This document shows, piece after piece, positions 1 to 8,643 of a stretch of DNA of 64,000 nt; position 1 is the stretch's first letter; every line of letters begins with the position of its first letter. The translations under genes and the position numbers were made by a program. The stretch is from Treponema sp. (lineage in GTDB: Bacteria; Spirochaetota; Spirochaetia; Treponematales; Breznakiellaceae). The notes below the pieces were generated by a model. It ran no database searches. It saw only the letters and a list, made by a program, of their open reading frames with translations, and was not told the origin of the DNA. The stretch is taken from NCBI GenBank assembly GCA_009777995.1, contig WRKT01000001.1, positions 1 to 64,000 on the forward strand, given 5' to 3'.

Positions 1-2
1 CA

Positions 3-611
3 AACAGCATAGCCCTTATGCTTAGAACGGCAGCTCTTCCTGTTGAGCTTGAAGTTGTAAGCCAGCAATCCATCGGTGCATCCATGGGTGAGGATACAAT
101 CAGACAGGGACTATACGCACTTATAGGCGGAATTGCTGCAGTATTCGTTTTCATGCTTATTTACTATAAGGGTGCAGGAATTAATGCAGTAATTGCCCAG
201 CTTCTCAATTTCTATATTATGTTCAGCGTGCTTTCTGCGTTTAACTTTACCCTTACTCTGCCAAGCATTGCAGGGTTCATCCTGACAATCGGTATGGCCA
301 CTGACGCAAACGTTATTATCTTTGAGCGTATGAAAGAGGAACTTCGTCTTGGAAAGAGCAGAAAAGCAGTAATTGAAACCGGATTCAGCAAGGCCTTCTG
401 GGCAATTATGGATGCAAATATAACCACATTTATTGCAGCAATTTTCCTTTCCCAATTGGGTTCAGGGCCAATTCGCGGTTTTGCCGTTGCGCTTGCAATC
501 GGGGTTTTCTCATCTGTATTCACCTCTCTTTTTGTATCAAGGCTGATTTTCGATTTTGGTACAGATGTATTACGCAGCAAAAAGCTCTCCGTAAGCTGGA
601 GTATAAAGTAG
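3..611 (+). CDS. secD: Protein translocase subunit SecD, C-terminal part (5' partial)
   Basis: Membrane subunit of the SecDF complex, which uses the proton gradient to help pull secreted proteins through SecYEG. The frame is open to the left edge, so only about the last 200 residues are present and the first ATG (18) is internal. The segment reads ALPVELEVVSQQSIGASMG then DTIRQG, followed by five hydrophobic helices, with the conserved TIGMATDANVIIFERMKEE stretch between them; all are typical of the SecD C-terminal membrane domain. secF follows after 4 bp, so the two are co-translated. The family assignment is secure; the missing N-terminus (periplasmic P1 domain) cannot be judged. Confidence 0.95.
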   Translation, partial: NSIALMLRTAALPVELEVVSQQSIGASMGEDTIRQGLYALIGGIAAVFVFMLIYYKGAGINAVIAQLLNFYIMFSVLSAFNFTLTLPSIAGFILTIGMATDANVIIFERMKEELRLGKSRKAVIETGFSKAFWAIMDANITTFIAAIFLSQLGSGPIRGFAVALAIGVFSSVFTSLFVSRLIFDFGTDVLRSKKLSVSWSIK

Positions 612-615
612 GTTT

Positions 616-1845
616 ATGATGAAACAGATTATTCCTTTTTCCAGATATTTTCTTATTGCATCTCTTTTTTCCCTAAGCCTTGTTATAATGAGCAGCATAG
701 GTTATTTTTCAAGGGGCTTTAATCTGGGCATAGACTTTCAGGCAGGTCTTCTGCAGGAGGTTCAATTTGCTCCGACAGCTTTCAATATGACCTATAACGG
801 CCCGGGAAATGCAAGCGTTATTTTCAGCCGCACATCCCTTGATATCGTAGTTTCAGGAGCTGCGGCAGATGAGCAAACTTATAGATTTCCCTTTTCTTCT
901 TATATAAGTCAGGGAGAGCTTGTAAGAGGACTCAATACTATCGAAGGCTTCTCGGCTACACAGCCCTCAGCTCCTCAAGCCGGCTCCGCCACTCTTATTC
1001 AGAGCGCCCTAAGCAGTGCCCTTCTTGAAAGTGAAAATCCTTATACGCTTTTCTATCTTCCCCCCGGGTCTCCTCCGATTCGGATTGAAGATGTCAGGGC
1101 AGCCCTTCAACCCCTTGGGCAGGTAGCTGTTCAGGTTCTTGGAATTCCTGAGGAAAGGCACTTCATGATCCGTATGGAAGATTCGGAGCTTGGAGGAGGA
1201 CTTGGCGGTGCTCAGGCAGAGATGATTATGGAAGCCCTTGAAAGTAATTTTGGCAGGGGCGGCGTTGTAATTACACGCTCAGACTATGTCGGCTCCCGCT
1301 TTGCAAGGGATTTGAGCAATCAGGCATTGGGGCTCCTTGGTATGACTCTTATTGTTATTCTAGCCTACTGCTCCTTCCGTTTTAAATTGCAGTTCGCTAT
1401 TGGTGCAGTTATTTCTCTAATTCATAACGGAATAATTACTATCGGTTTTATTATCTGGAGCGGGATGGAGTTTAATACTATTACAATCGCAGCAATTATG
1501 ACAATCTTGGGTTATACAGTTAATGATACCGTTGTCGTTTTTGATCGTATAAAAGAAACAAGACGCATATACCCTGATGATACATTCTTAGATGTTCTTA
1601 ATAGGGCCCTAAGTGAAACCTTGAGCAGAACTATAATTACCACTGTATCAACAATGCTTGCCGTAGCCTGCCTTTATATTTTTACCACAGGAGGCATGAA
1701 GGATTTCGCTTTAGCCCTTATGGTAGGAATGGTTGTTGGTGTTTATTCTACTATCTTTATCGCTTCGAGTTTTGTTTTATTTTATGATAATAGAGCCAAA
1801 AATAGGAATGAGAAGAAAAGACAAACAACTTTTGTTAAGGCATAA
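616..1845 (+). CDS. secF: Protein translocase subunit SecF
   Basis: Partner of SecD in the inner-membrane SecDF complex. At 409 residues it is longer than the usual ~310, because the periplasmic stretch between TM1 (about residues 11-30) and TM2 (about 238) is extended. The N-terminal GFNLGIDFQAG motif is the SecF signature, and the C-terminal helices carry LGYTVNDTVVVFDRIKE, the SecF counterpart of the SecD FER motif. The start has ATGATG at 616; the second ATG is equally possible. The gene sits 4 bp after secD and 13 bp before ispH, so the three probably share a transcript. Confidence 0.96.
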   Translation: MMKQIIPFSRYFLIASLFSLSLVIMSSIGYFSRGFNLGIDFQAGLLQEVQFAPTAFNMTYNGPGNASVIFSRTSLDIVVSGAAADEQTYRFPFSSYISQGELVRGLNTIEGFSATQPSAPQAGSATLIQSALSSALLESENPYTLFYLPPGSPPIRIEDVRAALQPLGQVAVQVLGIPEERHFMIRMEDSELGGGLGGAQAEMIMEALESNFGRGGVVITRSDYVGSRFARDLSNQALGLLGMTLIVILAYCSFRFKLQFAIGAVISLIHNGIITIGFIIWSGMEFNTITIAAIMTILGYTVNDTVVVFDRIKETRRIYPDDTFLDVLNRALSETLSRTIITTVSTMLAVACLYIFTTGGMKDFALALMVGMVVGVYSTIFIASSFVLFYDNRAKNRNEKKRQTTFVKA

Positions 1846-1858
1846 TTTTTAGGGAATA

Positions 1859-2734
1859 ATGCAAGTTGTCCGTGCAAGAGTTCTTGGTTTCTGTATGGGT
1901 GTACGCAGGGCTGTAGAAACAGCTCTGCACGTATCTGAATACAGTAAGTCGGCATTTACCCTTGGCCCATTAATTCATAACCCAACGATTTTAAAGATGC
2001 TCCAAGACAGGGGAGTGGTTTGTCTTGAAGAAAACTTTCAACCGGGTACCATCCCCATGGAATCTAAAATAATAATCCGTGCTCACGGAATTTCCCCTGC
2101 CGTTGAAGAATCTTTAAATGATCAGGGTTTAAGAATTATTGATGCAACCTGTCCAAGGGTTAAAGCAAGTCAGGACATGGTTAAGATGCTTTCGCATAAA
2201 GGTAATTTCATTTTTCTTGCAGGAGAAGAAAACCATGCGGAAATTGCAGGGATCAAAGGCTGTGTTGAAAGCAGTGCCTGCTTTGTTGTCGCAAACCCTA
2301 ACGAAGCAAGGGCAGCAGCAGCCGATTTGCTCCTAAGCGCCCCTCCAAAGACAGCCCTGATTGGCCAAACCACAATCAGCAGGGAAGAGTACAATGCAAT
2401 AGGAAAGGCTATTCTAGAGTATTTCCCGGAACTAAAAATATTCGATACAATCTGCTCTGCTACTTCAGAAAGGCAGGAGGCCTTGATTGAGCTTTCAGAA
2501 AAGGTCGATGCCATTATTGTCGCAGGGGGCAGGGATTCTGCCAATACAAGAAGACTCCTCAACCTCGCTCAAAATCTTGGGAAACCTGCATGGCTCATCG
2601 AGTCCTCGGAAGATATACCGAAAGAGATTTCCCGGTATAGTAGTGTAGGCCTCTGTGCAGGTGCCTCAACACCTGACAATCTTATAGACGAGATTGAGAG
2701 GGCATTGACAATACATCCTTTAAATGTACAATGA
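1859..2734 (+). CDS. ispH: 4-hydroxy-3-methylbut-2-enyl diphosphate reductase (LytB/IspH)
   Basis: Last enzyme of the MEP isoprenoid pathway; reduces HMBPP to IPP and DMAPP using a [4Fe-4S] cluster. All three cluster cysteines are visible: C12 in GFCMGVRRAVE, C98 in DATCPRV and C199 in FDTICSAT. The active-site region TISREEY is also present. At 291 residues it matches the usual single-domain length. AGGGA precedes the ATG at a suitable distance. The 3' end of the gene contains a strong promoter (2705-2732) for the next gene, so the secDF-ispH unit likely ends here. Confidence 0.96.
   Translation: MQVVRARVLGFCMGVRRAVETALHVSEYSKSAFTLGPLIHNPTILKMLQDRGVVCLEENFQPGTIPMESKIIIRAHGISPAVEESLNDQGLRIIDATCPRVKASQDMVKMLSHKGNFIFLAGEENHAEIAGIKGCVESSACFVVANPNEARAAAADLLLSAPPKTALIGQTTISREEYNAIGKAILEYFPELKIFDTICSATSERQEALIELSEKVDAIIVAGGRDSANTRRLLNLAQNLGKPAWLIESSEDIPKEISRYSSVGLCAGASTPDNLIDEIERALTIHPLNVQ
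2705..2732 (+). promoter_or_regulatory. Sigma-70-type promoter of the gntR gene, inside the ispH 3' end
   Basis: TTGACA (2705-2710), 16-bp spacer, TACAAT (2727-2732). The predicted start is near 2739, inside the inverted repeat at 2739-2753. It gives the regulator its own transcription separate from ispH. Confidence 0.7.
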
Positions 2735-2738
2735 ATTC

Positions 2739-2753
2739 ACTGGCATACCCAGT
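2739..2753. promoter_or_regulatory. Candidate autoregulatory operator of the GntR protein
   Basis: Inverted repeat ACTGG-catac-CCAGT placed at the predicted transcription start of gntR. Its half-site ACTGGYAT recurs upstream of the peptide operon (3380-3388), which suggests that one protein binds both. FCD-type GntR proteins commonly use short TGG/CCA-like dyads. Binding itself is inference. Confidence 0.5.
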
Positions 2754-2773
2754 AAGTCTATCAGGGGGAATTC

Positions 2774-3361
2774 ATGAATCTAACCACTGCTGCCTATATG
2801 AGTATAAAACAGGACCTATTTCAAGCAAAATATAAACCCAATGAACTTATCACAGAGAAGCAAATATCAGAAAAATATAGTATCAGCAAACTGACGGCCA
2901 GTGCATCTTTGCATAGATTATGCTCCGAAGGGCATCTGACCAGTTACCCTCGTAGCGGCTATATGGTTACTTCACTTTCTAGCCGTGAAATGGTCAATAT
3001 CAAGCGTATGAGGGTAGCTCTTGAGTCCCTTGTCCTTGAAATTATCTTTGAAGAGGCAAATGATTCAGGAATTGAGTCGCTTTATGCTAATATAAACAAC
3101 GAATTTTCTGTAGAAGCAAGCGCAGCAGTCAGTAATTTTACTTTTCATATGAATTTAGCCAAATTAACTAATGATAAGACCCTGATAAACCTAATTGAAA
3201 ATCTTCTTGGGTCGGTTACCCGTATAGAGCAGCATATTTCACCTCAGATGCATACTATATGGCAAGGATATCATAAGGCGATAATTGACGCTTTGGTCGC
3301 TCACGATATCCAAACTGCCAAGGAATATTTATTAAAGGATCTTAATCAAAAAGAAGATTGA
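2774..3361 (+). CDS. GntR-family transcriptional regulator (FCD type)
   Basis: DNA-binding regulator, 195 residues. The N-terminal winged helix (about residues 1-70) shows LITEKQISEKYSISKLTASASLHRLCSEGHL followed by the wing SGYMV. The C-terminal part is all-helical with H125 (TFHMNLAKL) and a later YHKAIIDAL, the places where FCD domains carry metal- or effector-binding histidines; it is somewhat shorter than usual. AGGGGG lies 5 bp before the ATG. It is the first gene before the peptide operon and points into it. I infer that it controls that operon and itself through the inverted repeats at 2739-2753 and 3364-3388. The effector is unknown. Confidence 0.88.
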   Translation: MNLTTAAYMSIKQDLFQAKYKPNELITEKQISEKYSISKLTASASLHRLCSEGHLTSYPRSGYMVTSLSSREMVNIKRMRVALESLVLEIIFEEANDSGIESLYANINNEFSVEASAAVSNFTFHMNLAKLTNDKTLINLIENLLGSVTRIEQHISPQMHTIWQGYHKAIIDALVAHDIQTAKEYLLKDLNQKED

Positions 3362-3363
3362 GT

Positions 3364-3388
3364 ATATCAGTATTATGTATACTGGTAT
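3364..3388. promoter_or_regulatory. Candidate GntR operator upstream of the peptide operon
   Basis: ATATCAGTA-ttatgta-TACTGGTAT: 9-bp arms with one mismatch, touching the -35 box at 3388. The right arm shares ACTGGYAT with the dyad at the regulator's own promoter. A position just upstream of and touching the -35 box fits either activation or repression. Confidence 0.55.
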
Positions 3389-3416
3389 TGACAGAAATTT
3401 ATTTTCATGATAGAAT
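3388..3416 (+). promoter_or_regulatory. Promoter of the peptide-utilisation operon
   Basis: TTGACA (3388-3393), 17-bp spacer, TAGAAT (3411-3416); transcription would start near 3423. A good Shine-Dalgarno sequence (AAGGAG, 3427-3432) follows before the ATG at 3440. Confidence 0.75.
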
Positions 3417-3439
3417 GACCTAGATTAAGGAGTTTTATC

Positions 3440-4891
3440 ATGAATGAAAAGAAGCCTTACTTGAAACTTTTATTAAAACCTCATTGGCAGAATGACCATA
3501 TAAGCTATATGGATATTAAATTTAACCTTGAAGAGCCCAAAATCCCCGGCGGGGAGGAAATGTTCGCCTTTAGTCTTAGCACAGTGAATATCCCATTCTG
3601 TGAGTTCAGTGGGGCTTTGAATATTAATGATGGCAAAGGAATAATTCCCTTCCATGTAACCGAAACGGAAGAAGGCTTTATTAAAAAGGCAAAGTATATA
3701 GTAGACAGAGATACCGAAGGCGATCTTTCTCTTGAATACAGAATTTTGCCAAGAGTGCAGCCGGAAGGGTATACCTCAAGCCCTTATTTTGATTTTGTGA
3801 ACGAAGAAGGCGGAGCAAATGGTGCTGGGGTTACCTTCTTACCCCTATTTAACGAAAAAACCGAATATGACTTCACAATAAAGTGGGATTTAAGCGAAAT
3901 GCCTGCCGGTGCAAGGGGAATTTGGTGCCTTGGAGAAGGGGAAATTTCTGCTCTATGTACAGGGCAGGAGGTCTGCTTCAGTTATTATGCAGTTGGAATG
4001 CTAAAAAGCATAGAAAAAGGCAATTTTGGGTTTTACTGGTTTTCTGACCCACCTTTTCCGGTTGAAGTTGCAGGTGAGAAAATTAGGGACATGTTTCTGT
4101 ATATGTCCGATTTCTTTCAGGACGAGAAGGAGCCTTATAAGATATTTACAAGGAGAAATGGTTTTAAGGGGCATGGCGGAACTGCAGCAAGACGAAGTTA
4201 TTTATTCGGATATGGCACAGAACAGAAAAATGACGTAGAAGACCTTGTTGCTCTTTTTGCCCACGAGATGGTGCATAATTGGCCGCATCTAAGGGATGAA
4301 CCATATGGAACCACAACCTGGTACTCGGAGGGAATGGCAGAGTTTTATTGTATAGTTCTTACCTATAAGGCAGGCATATTCACGCTTGAAGAAGCTCTAA
4401 GGGAGCTGCAAAAAAAATCTGATAATTATTACTCAAACCCCACACGGTCCTTAACAAATGATGAAGCAGCCAAGATTTTTTGGACAGACAGGAGAACCCA
4501 GCGCATCCCATACGGAAGGGGTCTTTTGTACATTGCAAATGTTGATGCTCAGATAAGAGAAGCAAGCGGAGGAAAACGAAGTGTTGACGATGTAATGCTT
4601 GAAATTCTCAAAATACCGGGCGGAGGAAGGGAAAGTGGAACAAATGAAAAATGGCTGGAACTGGTAAGTCGTGAGCTTGGCAGGGATGCATCACCTGAAT
4701 TTAATGACATGGCTGCAGGGAAATTAATAGTTCCCCTTGAAGGATGTTTTGGCGGGGCATTCAAGGCTGTGCCTGCAATGTTTGAGCCATTAAACAGGAT
4801 AACTTCACATTCTGAACCTGAAAGAGCAGAAGGACCTGAGCTTGAAGGTTATAAATGGGAACTTTCAGGCAAGAGTGGTGCAAAAATTTAA
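3440..4891 (+). CDS. M61-like zinc metallopeptidase (gluzincin)
   Basis: Cytoplasmic peptidase of the M1/M61 clan, 483 residues with no signal peptide. The zinc motif HEMVH is at residues 275-279 and the probable third ligand E297 lies in YSEG, as in the WxSEG element of M61 enzymes. The N-terminal half looks like the beta-rich M61 N-domain. The usual C-terminal PDZ domain is absent, and the protein is shorter than typical M61 aminopeptidases (~600). M61 members remove N-terminal residues, some preferring Gly or Ala. As first gene of the operon, it probably trims imported peptides. Family confident, specificity unknown. Confidence 0.85.
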   Translation: MNEKKPYLKLLLKPHWQNDHISYMDIKFNLEEPKIPGGEEMFAFSLSTVNIPFCEFSGALNINDGKGIIPFHVTETEEGFIKKAKYIVDRDTEGDLSLEYRILPRVQPEGYTSSPYFDFVNEEGGANGAGVTFLPLFNEKTEYDFTIKWDLSEMPAGARGIWCLGEGEISALCTGQEVCFSYYAVGMLKSIEKGNFGFYWFSDPPFPVEVAGEKIRDMFLYMSDFFQDEKEPYKIFTRRNGFKGHGGTAARRSYLFGYGTEQKNDVEDLVALFAHEMVHNWPHLRDEPYGTTTWYSEGMAEFYCIVLTYKAGIFTLEEALRELQKKSDNYYSNPTRSLTNDEAAKIFWTDRRTQRIPYGRGLLYIANVDAQIREASGGKRSVDDVMLEILKIPGGGRESGTNEKWLELVSRELGRDASPEFNDMAAGKLIVPLEGCFGGAFKAVPAMFEPLNRITSHSEPERAEGPELEGYKWELSGKSGAKI

Positions 4892-4907
4892 TTAATAGGA
4901 GAAAAGT

Positions 4908-5369
4908 ATGCAGATAGAAAAGAAACTTGATGAGTTAGGCGTAATATTGCCTCCAATGGCACCTCCCGGTGCAATGTATATTCCGGTCAGAAAACTAGGA
5001 AATGCTCTATTTATTTCAGGTCAGGTTCCAATGCGTGATGGTAAACCATTATTTACAGGGAAGGTTGGCACTGAAAGAAGTATAGAGTATGCCCAAGATG
5101 CTGCACGAATCTGTGTTGAGAATATGCTTGCAGCAGTTAAAGATTTTCTTGGCGACCTTGACCTTGTTGCAAATATTATTAAATTGCAGGTCTTCGTGAA
5201 CTCTGAAGTTGGTTTTGATAAACAACATATTGTGGCAAATGCAGCAAGCCAGCTTTTATTTGATATATTCAGCGATATTGGTCGCCACGCGCGCACCGCA
5301 GTCGGGACAAATCAACTTCCAATGGATGTGACTGTGGAAATAGAAGCAATATTTGAAGTTAAAGGATAG
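4908..5369 (+). CDS. RidA/YjgF-family protein
   Basis: 153 residues. RidA proteins hydrolyse reactive enamine/imine intermediates released by PLP enzymes. The conserved C-terminal stretch is HARTAVGTNQLPMDVTVEIEA, with R129 at the position of the catalytic arginine. The N-terminal LFISGQVPMRDG is also typical. It belongs to the longer branch with an N-terminal LDELGVILPP segment, in which not all members have proven deaminase activity. Its place directly before a PatB-like lyase, which releases 2-aminoacrylate-type products, fits a protective or processing role. GGAGAA precedes the ATG. Confidence 0.9.
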   Translation: MQIEKKLDELGVILPPMAPPGAMYIPVRKLGNALFISGQVPMRDGKPLFTGKVGTERSIEYAQDAARICVENMLAAVKDFLGDLDLVANIIKLQVFVNSEVGFDKQHIVANAASQLLFDIFSDIGRHARTAVGTNQLPMDVTVEIEAIFEVKG

Positions 5370-5373
5370 AAGA

Positions 5374-6567
5374 TTGTTTAATTTTGATAATTGTGTCAAT
5401 AAAGCTGAAACAGGGAATCTAAAGTATTTTCTTACTCCCGATACCTTAAAACGTGACGGAATTGTCAGCTATTCAGGTGCAGAAATGGAGTTTAAAACAG
5501 CACCTTCCATAATTGCTTCACTTTCGGACTTTGTATCAAGAGGTGCTTACGGATTTACACTATGCGATGATAAGTATAGAAGCTGTGTTGCAAAATGGAT
5601 GAAAACCCAGCGAAACTTTTCGATTGAAAAGGAATGGATTATATCAACTTTGGGTACAATATTTTCTGTTGCAACAACAATCCGTCTTCTAACAAAACCC
5701 AATGAAGGAATAATAGTTTCTCCTCCTGTATACTACCGTTATGAACAGGCAGCAAACCGTTTAGGTCGTAAAACAGTATATAATTACTTAAAAAACAATG
5801 GTGGAAAGTACAGTATTGATTTTGAAAACTTAGACGAGCTTATGTCAAAACCTGAAAATAAGCTATACATCCTTTGTAATCCTCATAATCCAATCAGCAA
5901 GGTTTGGAATAAGGAAGATTTGGAGAGACTTGCAGAAATTGCAAATAAGCATGGTGTTATTATTTTCAGTGATGAAATTTTTGGAGAAGTTACCTTTGGT
6001 AAAAATACCTGTATACCATTTTGCACCGTAAAAGGAGGAGAGAAGGCGATAGTCTGTACCTCTTTAGGCAAGACATTTAATTTTACAGGTGTTAATCATG
6101 CAAATGTTATTATTAAAGATGATGAATTGCGTAAATGCTTTATTAATCAAAGGAATGCTGATCATTATGGCAGTGTGGATCCATTTTTTTATGCAGCTAT
6201 AAACGGAGCTTATACTGATGAAGGAGCAAAATGGAAAGACGAGATGGTAAGCCATGTAGAAGAATGCTTTAGACTCATTGTAAATTTCTTCAACTTACAC
6301 TTACCTGATGTTATTATCAGCCCCCTTGAAGGTACTTATGTAATATGGCTGGATTGGCGAAAGCATTTCAATACCGATGAATCCCTTATGGAATTTCTTA
6401 AAACAGAAGCCTCTCTTTATACTGATTTAGGAAGTGAATACGGCTCTGAAGAAGGTTTTACCCGTTTAAGTATTGCAGTACCATTTAAAGACCTTAACAG
6501 ATCCCTTGAACTATTGCTTGAAGCAGGCAGAAAAAGAGGCATTATTAACCGGGAAGGAGTTAAATAA
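5374..6567 (+). CDS. PatB/MalY-like PLP-dependent C-S lyase / aminotransferase
   Basis: Fold-type I PLP enzyme of the cystathionine beta-lyase (MalY/PatB) group, which splits C-S bonds of cysteine conjugates to a thiol, pyruvate and ammonia. Motifs: NPHNPISKVW, SDEIFGEV (PLP pyridine-binding Asp), and SLGKTFNFTG with the Schiff-base lysine at residue 233. I choose TTG 5374 as start: it gives MFNFDNCVNKAETGNLKYF, which aligns with normal family N-termini, and AAAGGA sits 7 bp upstream. A TTG at 5353 would overlap ridA by 17 bp and add seven unlikely residues. About 397 residues, normal length. It could also act as a transaminase. Confidence 0.87.
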   Translation: MFNFDNCVNKAETGNLKYFLTPDTLKRDGIVSYSGAEMEFKTAPSIIASLSDFVSRGAYGFTLCDDKYRSCVAKWMKTQRNFSIEKEWIISTLGTIFSVATTIRLLTKPNEGIIVSPPVYYRYEQAANRLGRKTVYNYLKNNGGKYSIDFENLDELMSKPENKLYILCNPHNPISKVWNKEDLERLAEIANKHGVIIFSDEIFGEVTFGKNTCIPFCTVKGGEKAIVCTSLGKTFNFTGVNHANVIIKDDELRKCFINQRNADHYGSVDPFFYAAINGAYTDEGAKWKDEMVSHVEECFRLIVNFFNLHLPDVIISPLEGTYVIWLDWRKHFNTDESLMEFLKTEASLYTDLGSEYGSEEGFTRLSIAVPFKDLNRSLELLLEAGRKRGIINREGVK

Positions 6568-8643
6568 ATGCAGAGTGCAGAGCAAAATATAAAAAGGCCG
6601 CTTGAAATTGAAGACCTGGCTTTGGTTGAGTATATATCTTCACCCGCTGTTTCTCCTGATGGTGAGCATGCACTGTTTGTCAAGCAAATAGCAGATACAA
6701 AGACCGGCACCTTTTTATCCCATGTTTACGAGATACCTGCTAGTGGTGGAGAATGTAAAAGAATTACAGATGATAATGCCCATGAAGATTTACCTCAATA
6801 TTCACCCTGCGGACAATTTATTTCTTTTCTTTCGGATATAAACGGAGAAAAGCAAATCCGGTTATATAACAGGAAGAAAAAAGATAATCTTGAGCTCACT
6901 ACCCTGCGACATGGCGTTAATTGGTATAGTTGGTCCAAAGATGGCTCAACTATTGCGTTCGATGCATCGTTATGGCCTGAAGAAAAAGAAACTGCCTTTC
7001 AAGTGCAAAGCAATACTGAAAAAACAGAATGGCTGCAAAGAAGAGAAAACTCTCCAATAGTCGTTGAAGATCTAATGTATAAGTTCGATGAAAGTTACGG
7101 TATTGTAGACGGAAGTTATACCAATATCGGGATAGTTGATGTTGCAAGTAAGAAAGCCAAAATGCTGACATCAGGGAAAACAAACTATAAAATGCCTGTT
7201 TTTTCACCCGATTGTAAGACAATATCCTTTTACGGCTGTCCTTATAATGACCATAGAGTAAGATTAAACCAGATTTTTACTTGTAATATCGATGGGACTG
7301 AACTTAAACAGCATACAGATAATTTAAGAACCACTGCAACATCCCCTATAGTATTCTCAAAAGAAGGCTTAATTTATTTGTCAGTTGTAGTCGAGGAAAA
7401 TACTGAATCTAATGGGCCTTTCATAGGTGGTAAGTATTCATTAAAACCGCTTCTTCATAATCTTATAAACGGGGAGGCAAAATCCATACTGCCGCAAGAC
7501 TGCGAATGTTATGGTATAGATACTGCAACAATCGGAAGAACAGCCATGGGAAGGGAGAATCCTTCTTATCAGTTAAGTGACTGCGGGAACTTTCTTTATT
7601 TTATCACATCAGATAATGGCGCTATGAATCTTTATCATGTCAGTTTGCTTGATGGAAAAACAGAAAAAATTACCGATGGGAAAATTGCAATTCATTCGTT
7701 CTGTACTCAAGTTAATAATAAAATAATTTATGTCCGTGCTGATACTGTTACTATGGCAGAAGTATATGCCTTTGATATGACAGAAAAAACCGAAACAAGA
7801 CTTACACGGACAAACCTTTGGCTTAGTGAAAGAATTATCTCAGAGCCGGAAGAAATGTGGGTTGAATCCAAGGATAAAACTGCGAAAATACGTGGACATA
7901 TCCTGCGCCCTGCCGAGTATAACAGTGAAACAAAGTACCCTGCCATTTTGGATATACATGGGGGTCCTACAGCTTTTTACTCTTACGATTATTGGTTCGA
8001 GTTCCAATATCTTGCAGCAAGGGGCTTTGCAGTAGTTTACTGTGATCCAAGGGGAAGCTCAGGGTATGGCCCTGAGTTTCAGATTGACGAACATGCATGG
8101 GGAATGAATTCTTATGACGATCTAATGACCTTTCTTGATGCATCAATCGAGAAAGGGTTTATTGATGAAAATAAACTCGGATGTACCGGAGGCAGTTACG
8201 GCGGAAGAATGACAAACGTGCTTGTAAGCAAGTCTGACAGATTTGCAGCGGCTGTAACCCAGAGGACTCTGTGCAATCTTACCACCTCTTACGGCACAGG
8301 TGATATGGGTTCGGTACGAAGTGACAAGCAGTTTAAAACAATGTTAAAAATGTTAACAGATAGGGCAAAGACCCGCTCTACTACATTAATCGACATAGAC
8401 AAGGTAAAAACGCCTCTTTTAATTCTTCATGGAACCCATGACTATAGATGCTCCTTTGAGCAAGCCGAGCAGATGTTCATTGCAATGAAAGACAGAAACC
8501 CCGATGTCCCTGTAAAACTAATTGCATTCCCCGGTGAGAATCATAATCTTACAAGGAGCGGGAAGCTTTATTTTCAACAGGCTCACCTGAAAGAAATGGC
8601 AGATTGGTTTGAATTATACCTAAAGGAGAATGATAATGGATAA
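6568..8643 (+). CDS. S9-family serine peptidase (acylaminoacyl-peptidase/DPP-like), first copy
   Basis: 691 residues: an N-terminal seven-bladed beta-propeller (about 1-420, with repeats such as VSPDGEHALF and FSPDCKTISFYG) and a C-terminal alpha/beta-hydrolase. The catalytic triad is visible as S543 (GGSYGG), D625 (HGTHDYRC) and H659 (GENHNL). No signal peptide, so cytoplasmic, acting on short peptides that fit through the propeller. It abuts the PatB-like gene and overlaps the next peptidase, its paralogue. Substrate preference (prolyl, acyl-amino acid or other) cannot be read from sequence. Confidence 0.92.
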   Translation: MQSAEQNIKRPLEIEDLALVEYISSPAVSPDGEHALFVKQIADTKTGTFLSHVYEIPASGGECKRITDDNAHEDLPQYSPCGQFISFLSDINGEKQIRLYNRKKKDNLELTTLRHGVNWYSWSKDGSTIAFDASLWPEEKETAFQVQSNTEKTEWLQRRENSPIVVEDLMYKFDESYGIVDGSYTNIGIVDVASKKAKMLTSGKTNYKMPVFSPDCKTISFYGCPYNDHRVRLNQIFTCNIDGTELKQHTDNLRTTATSPIVFSKEGLIYLSVVVEENTESNGPFIGGKYSLKPLLHNLINGEAKSILPQDCECYGIDTATIGRTAMGRENPSYQLSDCGNFLYFITSDNGAMNLYHVSLLDGKTEKITDGKIAIHSFCTQVNNKIIYVRADTVTMAEVYAFDMTEKTETRLTRTNLWLSERIISEPEEMWVESKDKTAKIRGHILRPAEYNSETKYPAILDIHGGPTAFYSYDYWFEFQYLAARGFAVVYCDPRGSSGYGPEFQIDEHAWGMNSYDDLMTFLDASIEKGFIDENKLGCTGGSYGGRMTNVLVSKSDRFAAAVTQRTLCNLTTSYGTGDMGSVRSDKQFKTMLKMLTDRAKTRSTTLIDIDKVKTPLLILHGTHDYRCSFEQAEQMFIAMKDRNPDVPVKLIAFPGENHNLTRSGKLYFQQAHLKEMADWFELYLKENDNG

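Noticed and set aside
2139-2562. Open frames overlapping ispH on both strands
   Set aside because: IspH contains all cluster cysteines in its own frame; the others are by-products of codon bias.
4026-4238. 70-codon open frame within the M61-like gene in another frame
   Set aside because: Shadow of the peptidase; no SD, and the peptidase motif lies in the main frame.
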